From contig OW051468.1 of assembly GCA_932521025.1 (NCBI GenBank), forward strand, positions 9,238,064 to 9,302,063: a DNA stretch of 64,000 bases, given 5' to 3'. The notes below the pieces were generated by a model that had not been told where the DNA came from, made no database searches, and saw nothing but the letters and a program-made list of their open reading frames with translations. This document shows, in pieces, positions 55,951-64,000 of this stretch (its first letter is position 1; the number at the start of each line of letters is the position of its first letter). Source of the DNA: Oscheius onirici. Taxonomy: Eukaryota; Nematoda; Chromadorea; Rhabditida; Rhabditidae. The position numbers were made by a program, and so were the translations under genes.

Positions 55951-56806
55951 ATTGCTTCCCCGTGATCTCTTTTGTCTCATTTTCGGGTATCTTACCATAT
56001 TGTCAACATGTTGAACGTTATTTATATAAACCGTCTCCCCTCACTCTAATCTTCACGTACCTTCAAGAGAGGGAGAAAAGTGTTCGCGGTGGTGTTTCGT
56101 TCCGCCATTGCGACCGCATATAAGACAGCCGGGCGCCAAGCCCTGTTCAGACCAGCCATCCCAGCCTTTCTCTCCGCTTACGTTTTCGCCATCGACGTCA
56201 ATTATGAAGAGTCTATAGAATACTTGATTTTGCTTGGAAATCGTAGAAATGACTTCGTTTTTCTTGGATTTCCCATCTCCTTTTTACAGCTTCGGAAGCT
56301 TCAAATCGAGTCTAGTACCGTCCTCTTTCCAACAGCAATTCCAGCTGTCAAACGATGAAGCCTAGTCTTACAGCATCTCAACAGTAAAGTGTTCGATTTC
56401 CAGCATGCTAATTTTGAAGCCTGCCCAGTTCATTTTTAGGATCAGAACCAGTTTTAGAGAAGCACTGAAACTACTGTAACCAGTCTGATAATTCAAGGCT
56501 ACAGTAATCCTAACAGAGACCTTTCTGTGCTTATCCTTAAAACGTCCAAGAAAGGAGCGATTACTGTAGCTCCTTCGAGACCCATTTGCCACGATTTAGC
56601 ACAGAAAATTAAAATTTTAGCTGCGCGCATTAGGAAATTGCCTAGCTGAGTATCCAATTGTTGCGTTAATAATAGGTCTCGGAGCGAAAAAAAATAAGAA
56701 TTGCAATCCCTCTTCTTTTTTAACAGGAGTCTTCTCTGACACTCTCTCCTCTTCAAAACTTCTCTTTTTCCTAAAACTTTCCCCCTTTTAAAAAGCATTC
56801 TTATAG
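55951..56806. other. Spacer upstream of the collagen gene
   Basis: A TATA-like TATAAG at 56119-56124, then a pyrimidine-rich tract and a TTTTTACAG splice-like site at about 56290, fit a collagen promoter with a 5' UTR intron. The open frame 56080-56358 has no recognisable family. A family A palindrome occupies about 56546-56725. Confidence 0.4.
56546..56725. repeat. Palindromic MITE-like element, family A
   Basis: GCTCCTTCGAGACCCATTTG on the left, AATAGGTCTCGGAGCG on the right, AGCTGAGTATCCAATTG inside and CCCTCTTCTTTTTTAACAGG at the end. Most like the 4.7-kb copy but degraded at its tips. Confidence 0.65.
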
Positions 56807-57785
56807 ATGGAGGAGAAACGCGGTTCCCTCAGGGGAATAGCCTTTGCTGCTGTCGTCTTCTCGACAGTGGCCGTCAGTGCCTGTCTCATCACTTTCCCTC
56901 TCGTCTTCCACTACATCCAGACTCTTCAAGCTACAGTCCATGGCGAGGTCGAGTACTGCAAGTCGCGATCGAGAGACATGTGGCGCGAGATGGTCGACAT
57001 GGAGCCGGAAGACAATGACGACCCGCTCGGTCTTCTTCATCGTGTGACTCGTCAAGCCGAAGCCCAGTGTTGTACCTGTCAACAGGGACCACCCGGTGCA
57101 GACGGAGAGCCTGGACTTCCTGGAAAGGACGGAAATCCGGGAGTTGGACCGGGAGAACCAGGACAGCCTGGACCGGACGCGGAGCTACATGACCGTCTCC
57201 TGCCTGTTCCCCCTCAATGTCCCTGTCAAGCTGCCCCGGGAATGGCTGGTCCTTCCGGCCCACCGGGAGCAGATGGCGCGCCAGGAAACCCAGGCCAGAA
57301 TGGAAATGACGGAGCTGCTGGACCGCAAGGACCTCAAGGACCCGCTGGACAACCGGGACAACCTGGACAGCCGGGACAGCGGGGATCTCCTGGGGAGCCT
57401 GGAAAGCTCGTTCCCGGAACTGAGGCTCCTCCTGGTCCCGCTGGAGCTCCTGGCCGACCAGGACCACCTGGAATTCCTGGCAAGGCTGGACCTCCCGGCA
57501 GAGATGGAGAACCAGGAGCTGTTGGAGCTGTTGGAGAACCTGGTAGGTTAAAGGCTTCGACACAAGGGGTGCCACGGGAGTTGACAACCGTAAAGGGGTC
57601 TTATAACCAACTGTTTTTAAAGGACTGTGTAGAACCTAATCTCGTGGTTAAAATTTCCATTTTTAGGGCAACACGGACCTCCTGGACCGCCGGGACAAGC
57701 CGGAGCTCCAGGCCAATCAGGAGAAGCTGGCTCGCCCGGAAGCTGCGACCACTGTCCTCCAGCTCGTCTAGCTCCTGGATACTAA
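56807..57785 (+). CDS. Nematode cuticle collagen
   Basis: Two exons (56807-57542, 57667-57785), 284 residues. The N-terminal cuticle-collagen domain ([20 protein letters not shown], then [13 protein letters not shown]) is a nematode-specific signal anchor. RVTR is a subtilisin-type processing site. Cysteine clusters CCTC, CPC and CDHC flank three Gly-X-Y blocks and define the trimer register. A C-terminal tyrosine (LAPGY) could take part in di-tyrosine cross-links. The ATG follows CTTATAG directly. AATAAA at 57784-57789 overlaps the stop codon, so the 3' UTR would be very short. Long overlapping open frames on both strands come from the GGxCCx codon bias and are not genes. Confidence 0.95.
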
Positions 57786-58084
57786 TAAATATTTCTTGCT
57801 TCTCTTTTGTTTCATAGTTTTGTAGCTACATGGTTTGCAACGCTTCAGGGATAGAAGTGGAAATTCCTCCTTCTTTTGCAAAGTCTCACAATCTGTCTCC
57901 CTGTTCTTAGGTTTATTCCGTCCTATGAGTTCTATCCCCTTCTTTGAACTTACCACAGCGGTTCTACCCCGACTTCAGCAATGTTCCCCTACCTGTTTTA
58001 TCCCAGAACTGACTAATTGCTTTTGAGTTTTTTAAAGAAACTTTTTCCAAAGGAAAACCTATAACAACAGCTTTCATCGAATCA

Positions 58085-58160
58085 CCGCAATTCTCCCCTT
58101 ATTATTGCCAATTAGAGTTTCAGGGGGAGACAAACTTGGGAGCAATTAAAAATGGATACA
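58085..58160 (-). repeat. Dispersed repeat, family D (partial)
   Basis: In reverse: TTTTAATTGCTCCCAAGTTT, then CTCTAATTGGCAATAATAAG. Same phrases as at 12.2 and 23.3 kb. It abuts the start of the small membrane protein gene and may supply its upstream sequence. Confidence 0.55.
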
Positions 58161-58179
58161 ACGTCAATTATTGAGAAAT

Positions 58180-58575
58180 ATGTTCCCTTTGAAGACTCTC
58201 CTCCTCGCGTCTCTGATAGCCCCTACCATCGCCTTCAAATTGACCAGAACGGCTCCGGATAGCTCTACCTATGTCTCCTTCCTCATCGTCTTCGTCTCCA
58301 TCGCCTTCATCAATCTCCTAATCTTTGTGGTCGTCACACTGATAATGAACCAAAAGCGTAGGAACCTCGTTCGAACTGTGGGAGACCAGCTAAAGTACCA
58401 GCTGCTGAACTTCGATGGAGAGATTGAGAAGGAGTGGAAGCAAGTTCCGGAAGTGAAGAAACTGAAGCCGGCTGAGTCGCCAAAGTCTAAGAAGAAGGGA
58501 CTTTTTGCTTTGAAGAGAGAAGCTGAGAAAGAGAAGAAGACTGGTGGCAAGTCGGAAAAGTCGGCTCGTCACTAG
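58180..58575 (+). CDS. Small single-pass membrane protein, unrecognised
   Basis: Uninterrupted 131-residue frame starting MFPLKTLLLASLIAPTIAFK, which looks like a cleavable signal peptide, then a short extracellular stretch, a membrane helix (FLIVFVSIAFINLLIFVVVT) and a highly basic cytoplasmic tail (KKLKPAESPKSKKKG, KREAEKEKKTGGKSEKS). Type I topology is likely. No domain recognised. An upstream ATG at 58152 opens a shorter overlapping frame that I do not favour. Confidence 0.6.
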   Translation: MFPLKTLLLASLIAPTIAFKLTRTAPDSSTYVSFLIVFVSIAFINLLIFVVVTLIMNQKRRNLVRTVGDQLKYQLLNFDGEIEKEWKQVPEVKKLKPAESPKSKKKGLFALKREAEKEKKTGGKSEKSARH

Positions 58576-58696
58576 TGATCAGAGTCTATGTGTCGATGGG
58601 AATGAAAATGGATCTTTGGGAATTGGTTTGGTGCTCTTTTTTTCTTTAGTTTCACTGAAACACAATGAAACATACTGTAAAATAAGACAAACAACT

Positions 58697-61519
58697 TTAT
58701 TCTTCCTTCTCGTTGAGTTCTATTGTCACTGGAGTCATTTTGTCCGCTAGTAGGAATTCGTTTGCAATTTGGAGAGGTACATTTCGATCCCTGAAAATAG
58801 TTTTGTCTGAAGGAGATTGTTACCTGTACTCTGTCCACATCAACGACAGAATATCTGTCGTGATGACTTCGGAAGCATGAGCGCCAATAAACTTCAGTAG
58901 AACGATCACGTCACAGGTAACTTTTGTCCGACAAAAGTCCAAAGCAGACAGTTCTTCGTCCATTTTGATGTAGTGTCTGACATAGATCATTTTCTTCGTG
59001 TCGGCACTGCGAGTCTCCCTCCACAAGTCGACCATGTCCAGAATTGTGAAGATCAAGACTATTATGAACCTAAAGAGTGACTTTTTTTGTAAGATTTCCA
59101 CGTTTTTTTTTCAAAGTTTTCTATTGGCAAGTCAATACCAAATGAGTTAGAAGACGCAGAATCGCCCTTGGCATGCGTCTGATGTTTGCGCGCCGCGTCA
59201 ATTTCCAAATTTGTGTGGTACTGTACTCTGCCCTGACAAATTGTTTTAACGTCTTTTTCATTGAAAGAGCTCTAAAATGATACCAAACAAGGTTAAAAAT
59301 TTCTTACAAGTTGTTAGTTTGAATAATCTCGATGGGCACGTCATGAATTTTCCCTATTTTTATACTACATGTTTAGTTCCATTTTAAAGCTTGTTGAACA
59401 AATAAAAACGTGCAATAACTCTCCAGGACCGAGATTGTTCAGTTCCAAAGAAACGTGGACTATAAGTGCAAACGTACCACCAGTAGAGGAAAAGAAAGAT
59501 TTTCTCATTGAACATGTTCAGGGACAAGACGCACTGAATCGAGTAGCGTTGCATATGGCCGAGAACCCGAATTTGGAAGTCGCACATGGCGATTCGGGGA
59601 AAGTTTCCTGAAAAATGCTTGAGGATGATTAACAGCCAGCAGACCACTGAGTTCCCAGTCCGTCCCATGCATGATATCGTTGAGGATCCGCGCTCCCCAG
59701 TAGGGATCATTCTGTCCAAGAAACTTGTTCATCATCCAGAACTGACCGATCAGATTCAAGACGTACAGGAACTTGGTTACTACGTAAATACTGAATCCAG
59801 GTTGTGGGGAAGTACTCTCCATTAAACTTGGCCAGATAAGAGCCGTCCAGTAGTCCGAATTTGAGCAATCTCATCCAGAACGGCTGTCCCTCACTACGCA
59901 CAGATTGAAGTTTGATGCTGTCGTTGATCGAACTCACAATTATTTTCACGTTATCTTTCCGTTTTTCTTCCTAATTTTCAATCTAAACAAGATGAAAGAG
60001 ACTCACCTCTTCATTCTCTGCTCTCTGAGCCGTCGTGACCAAGTTTCCAATGTTCAGGCCACTTCTCGAACTCATTTGACTCCAAAACATGGCGGGAAAG
60101 TTGAAAAAGATAGCCTCAATCGCCATGATGAACGGAACCCTGTGTTTTCTGTTTCTCAAAGAAAGTTATTTCAAACCATTGGTAGTAGATTAACTGTTTT
60201 GATATTCTCTCTTCCTCAGAGTCTGGAACCTGGTCGTCTGGCTTCACCCAGTACGTGTTGTAGACAAAGCAATAGTTCTCAGCATACTGTTCCCAAGGTT
60301 TTCGAAAATGAGCCGGAACCCAACACTGGAGAGGCGAGCCGACATACTGACGGGCAGTAATTGTCAGGGAGCACATGAATATGACCATGGCTGTAAAAAT
60401 TTTTGGTTATTTTGAAAGTACTCACAGGTGTAATAGTAGTTCAGCCGATCTGTTCCACTGTCGTCTATCCTGAAATGTTCTGTGTGCTTCTACAGTACCT
60501 TTAGAGTCTCTCACTGTCAGTTTACAGTAGTCTATCGCTTATAGCTCTTACTCAGTATTTCCAACCTCATGACGTTTAATGTTCGGACTCTCTCATTGCT
60601 GACAATTATTCTAGTCCAATCTACTGTTACTGTCTGCCTAGTACTTCTGGTTCTCCAGACTCTCACTAAGTTTACTGTAGTCTATCACTCTGTTCAGTCC
60701 TTTTCAGATCCTAACTCTTACTGTTCTTTCAGAACCACTTACCTCTGGATTATAACGCAGACTTTGAGTATTCTATTACGTCTGATAAGAATAATCCCCC
60801 TCTAAAATTTTTGTTTTTGATCCAAATGACACTAAAATTTGGCAGGAGGGGGGCAGTATAGGGCCCAACTGCCCCACAAAATTTCAACCAATTTGCATTT
60901 TATATGGCGGAGCTAGGTCGATTTTACTACTTTTCGGGGTCCGACCTCGCGGCACTGTCGGACCCATAACTTTTTTTGAGGAAAACATATCGGCATGTTC
61001 TATAGCCTATGACATGCATCACTTATGACTTTATCCTTGCCGTACAATAGTTCTAGTCCACTCTACTGTTGCTGCCTGTCTAGTACTTCCAGATTGCCAG
61101 ACTCTCTCCTTATTGTGCAATAATTCTCTCTACTTAAAATTTCTCTCTACCACTTCTAGTTCTAGTGACTCTTACTTTTCCTCCGGTACATCCAGGGAAA
61201 TCTACTCTCACACTATCTCTTCAAGAACTCTATGACATCCTCAGAAATGCGGTCTGCGAATGAACTCTGACTACAAGAATTTCGTCTCCCGCCACCTCAG
61301 TGCAGGATTACGCGTGTTAATCGTCAAACAGATTATGGGAAAGTGATTCTGCTTCCTGGAATCTTTTATTACATGTACTTTAGAAATGTCAGAAAAGGTC
61401 AAATGGCTAATATCAAAAGTACAGTAGAAACTGGACAGATGCTTCAAGATGATCTTTCAGACTGACCTGGGTTTGATGGCGGACATCAAAGGCATCAGAA
61501 CTGCTCCCATGGTAGCCAT
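58697..61519 (-). CDS. Innexin (gap-junction protein), copy 1
   Basis: Nine exons (61519-61467, 60469-60426, 60390-60177, 60139-60007, 59970-59828, 59790-59645, 59607-59478, 59069-58824, 58790-58697), all phases checked, 400 residues. Innexin hallmarks: [29 protein letters not shown], the YYQWVPF motif at the second membrane helix, [13 protein letters not shown], and the second loop [18 protein letters not shown] with two cysteines per loop. Four membrane helices. First intron nearly 1 kb. The polyadenylation signal AATAAA (58696-58701) overlaps the stop codon. It is head to head with a second innexin. Confidence 0.95.
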
Positions 61520-61710
61520 TGTGAGAAATTTGGAGGTAGAAAGGGAGAAGATTTAATTAGGTTCGGATTTGAAGAGCGAAAAATGACAGACGAGTGTCTG
61601 TACACGAGAACGATACCCTAGCTCACTTGAGGGAGCAAACAGAGGGCACGGTCGTTCTCCCTGCCCACGCGACAAGGACTCTTCTTCTCTCGTTTTTCCT
61701 CCAATTAAAG
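61520..61710. promoter_or_regulatory. 191-bp bidirectional promoter region between two innexins
   Basis: Only 191 bp separate the two start codons. It contains an inverted pair GAGAACGAT / GTCGTTCTC (about 61606 and 61650). Co-expression of the two subunits from one control region is a reasonable inference. Confidence 0.55.
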
Positions 61711-63386
61711 ATGAACTTTCTCGGTCCCGTTATGGGGGCTATCAAGCCGCGGTCAGTCCAATGTCCCTTTTGGAACTAACAAAATTCTGCAGTGTGGATG
61801 ACAGTGGAATGGACAGGACGAACTATTATTACTCTTCGATGATGATCATCGTTTGTTCCATCACAATCACAGCCAGACAGTATGTCGGTTCACCTTTACA
61901 GTGCTGGGTTCCGGCTCAGTTCACGGGAGCGTGGGAACAATATGCAGAAAATTACTGTTTTGTGTACAATACGTATTGGGTCAAGCCGGGGGACGACGTC
62001 CCCGAGAGGGTGGATGACAGAGTCGCTCAGCAACTGATCTACTATCAATGGTGAGTGAACACTGTCCTTTAAAACCAAATGGGAGTATTTGAAACTCAGT
62101 CAAGAAAATTGTACTTGGCTGAGTATCTATCGCTAGCTACGGTATAGGAACTAGCGAATAGTTTTAAAGGACTATCTGAATTTTCTCCATTCAGGGTCCC
62201 GTTCCTCATGGCACTCGAAGCGGCCTTCTTCTACTTTCCCGCCATGTTCTGGGGACAGATGAGCAGCAAATCCGGTCTGAATATCATCAACATTGTCGAG
62301 ACGGCACAGAAGGCCGAATCTGAACCGGTAAAAGAACTTTCAACGGCCGAAATCTGTTATTTTAGGACACGGAAAGAAAGAAGAAGATTGGTATTATTGT
62401 TGGGCATATCGAGGACAGTATAAAGCTCCAAATCGTCCGGAGCGAAGGCAAGGGCTTCTTGATGAGAATGCTCAAGTTCGGACTCTTGGATGGGTCTTAT
62501 ATCGCCAAGTATGTTATCGTATTTGACTGTTTAAAGAAGTTTTAGTGTCTACATTGTGACCAAGTTCCTGTACGTCTTGAATCTGATCGGTCAGTTCTGG
62601 ATGATGAACAAATTTCTTGGACAGAACGATCCCTACTGGGGAGCACGGATCCTCAACGATATCATGCATGGGACGGACTGGGAACTCAGTGGTGAGTTGA
62701 CCTTCTTTCAACCCCTCTTTTCATGCTCAAAACATTATTTTTCAGCTTTTTGATGTTTTGAAAAGTTGTAGCTCTTGATCTGATCTACAACTTTGTAGAA
62801 CATCGGAAAGTTGAACAATGTCGCCTTTGACCTGAAAGTGCAAAAATTTTAAACAGGGCATATCTTCAGGAAACTTTCCCCGAATCGCCATGTGCGACTT
62901 CCAAGTCCGAGTTCTCGGCAATATGCAGCGCTATTCCATTCAGTGTGTCCTGTCACTGAACATGTTCAACGAGAAAATCTTTCTCTTCCTCTACTGGTGG
63001 TAAGAGTTGTTTCAGTCCAATTCAAGCTCAAATCTCTTAGGTTCCTAGTGGTCGGCGTCTTTACCCTCCTGGATCTCATCGAGTTGGTCAGAGAGACTCG
63101 GGACCAGGATGCAAAGAAGCTCGAATACATCCAGAAGTTTATCAAAACGGACGAGGAGAGATTGTTAGAATTTTGCCGGAAAGCCATTACTAGCGACGTC
63201 ATCGTCGTCTTGAAATTCATTGGGGCTCACGCCACTGACGTAATGACGACGGAGATTATTGAGAAGATGTGGAACGAGTACAAGTAAGTCTAGAGGTAAT
63301 TTTTGGAAAATCTCTGGTTCAGGGAAAAGAACCACGACTCATCAGGCGAGACGACTCCTCTAGTTCAGAGCAAAATCTTTGCATAA
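61711..63386 (+). CDS. Innexin (gap-junction protein), copy 2
   Basis: Eight exons (61711-61751, 61793-62050, 62195-62327, 62366-62508, 62546-62691, 62870-62999, 63041-63283, 63323-63386), all phases checked, 385 residues. The same hallmarks as copy 1: [53 protein letters not shown]. Exons 3-6 have the same lengths as their counterparts in copy 1 (133, 143, 146, 130), so the pair arose by inverted duplication. Copy 1's extra intron at 60425-60391 is absent here. The tails differ: this one ends [21 protein letters not shown] family B palindrome lies in its fifth intron. Confidence 0.95.
62725..62825. repeat. Palindromic element, family B
   Basis: CATTATTTTTCAGCTTTTTG, GATGTTTTGAAAAGTTGTAG, then the inverted half CTACAACTTTGTAGAACATC and GAACAATGTCGCC. 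It lies in an intron of innexin copy 2. Confidence 0.7.
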
Positions 63387-63391
63387 ATTTC

Positions 63392-63397
63392 TTTATT
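63392..63397 (-). terminator. AATAAA polyadenylation signal of the nuclear receptor gene
   Basis: AATAAA on the minus strand 10 bp beyond its stop at 63407 and only 6 bp beyond the innexin stop on the other strand, so the two convergent 3' UTRs must overlap. Confidence 0.6.
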
Positions 63398-63406
63398 CGA
63401 TATGTC

Positions 63407-64000
63407 TCATTGTGATTTTTCTGCTTCCGGTGGCAGCATCAGTTCTTGCATGAGCTTGTCTATTGCCGCTAGACCGAAGAGTTTTGCTAGTTGGACGTCC
63501 TGAAAATATAATTTGTGCAGTCCTTTAAATTTGGTAATGTTCCATTTGGAGATACAAGTTACCTCAATCAGATCCCTGGCTATACCCAGAATCGGAGGAA
63601 GTAATAACAGAAGATTTGGGAATCGTCTGGGCATGTTTCGATGAGGCGAAACTGTCCGAACATGTTTTTCCAAAGAGTCCAACATCAGTTGACGTGACTC
63701 ATCAATTTCGGCATGGGAAGCCTCTGCTCCTTTAGCTACTGAACAAGTCTTTCGGTCAGACTCTCGACTGGAACTCACATGGATCGAAAAAGGCTATAGC
63801 TTTGAGAGCGACATATTCAATCTCGTTCATCTGGAGTATCCTCATGGGATGAGTCAACTGATCGACTATACGAGCAGCCACTCGACTGAAAACAAAGTCA
63901 CATTCTTTTTGAGACTGTTCCCTACTTGATGTCTGGAATCTTCGGGCTGTCCTTGTGCAAGCAGGTCTCATTTGTTAGCCAAACGGCATCTTTCAGCTGG
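63407..64000 (-). CDS. Nuclear hormone receptor, C-terminal part of the ligand-binding domain
   Basis: Continues beyond the window. Visible exons read in order QLKDAVWLTNETCLH, then INRVAARIVDQLTHPMRILQ, MNEIEYVALKAIAFFDP (the signature of ligand-binding-domain helices 7-8), then HAEIDESRQLMLDSLEKHV, a proline-containing stretch with FPNLLLLLPPILGIARDLI, and the final exon DVQLAKLFGLAAIDKLMQEL followed by MLPPEAEKSQ. IDKLMQEL fits the AF-2 activation helix. Splice junctions at 63960-63780 were checked in phase. The DNA-binding domain is outside, so the subfamily cannot be given; the LBD is of the HNF4/RXR-like general type. Confidence 0.85.

Noticed and set aside
56080-56358. A 92-codon frame between INTS8 and the collagen gene
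   Set aside because: No family signature, and it overlaps what looks like a TATA-containing promoter and a 5' UTR intron.
56931-57587. A 218-codon minus-strand frame and a 151-codon plus-strand frame across the collagen
   Set aside because: Both are low-complexity shadows of the Gly-X-Y codon pattern.
1-64000. Bacterial-type systems (CRISPR, operons with ribosome sites, prophage, toxin-antitoxin)
   Set aside because: The genes are spliced and eukaryotic; the repeats are palindromes and dispersed elements, not spaced arrays.

Overview
The window is nuclear DNA of a nematode. The clearest marker is a cuticle collagen (56807-57785) with the nematode-specific N-terminal domain, a furin-type RVTR site and Gly-X-Y blocks. 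Supporting signs are two innexins, very short introns (about 35-50 nt) next to long repeat-filled ones, and consensus-like 3' splice sites lying directly before many start codons, as expected for spliced-leader trans-splicing. The species cannot be named from sequence alone.

Layout. 1-3377 (+): 3' part of a tubby-like gene of TULP4 type. 3720-7411 (+): two tandem short-chain dehydrogenases, probably in one transcription unit with the tubby gene. The first intron of the second SDR carries two small antisense genes for secreted cysteine-rich, crystallin-like proteins; one is frameshifted. 7462-11597 (-): tandem pair of 8-exon secreted proteins of an unrecognised family, with a conserved upstream block holding FOXO-like and GATA-like sites. 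12824-13929: an almost perfect 413-bp inverted repeat around a 280-bp spacer. 14241-24464 (-): full ABCA-type transporter. 24465-27644: repeats and at most doubtful coding pieces. 27645-28228 (+): secreted Kunitz protein. 29051-29811 (-): small coiled-coil protein. 30667-35111 (-): retinoblastoma-family pocket protein, divergent from VPS51 (35489-39663, +), with two perfect E2F consensus sites between them. 39809-46347 (+): MAP3K4/MTK1-type kinase, 145 bp behind VPS51. 46812-48981 (+): STE24 CAAX protease with an 18-nt microexon. 49673-51260 (+): NDRG family. 51881-55950 (+): Integrator subunit 8. 56807-57785 (+): cuticle collagen. 58180-58575 (+): small membrane protein. 58697-61519 (-) and 61711-63386 (+): head-to-head innexins. 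63407-64000 (-): C-terminal end of a nuclear hormone receptor.

The genes are mostly housekeeping or developmental regulators with no single shared pathway. Links that can be read from the layout are the likely co-transcribed groups (tubby-SDR-SDR; VPS51-MAP3K4), the bidirectional RB/VPS51 and innexin promoters, and the paralogous tandem pairs. The introns and spacers are full of palindromic MITE-like elements in several families. One family carries an E2F-like motif, the same kind of site found in the RB promoter.

Exon boundaries were placed by hand from GT/AG sites and checked for reading phase. Where every junction was verified the entry says so. The large ABCA, RB, VPS51, MAP3K4 and INTS8 models are gene spans with only part of the exons verified.
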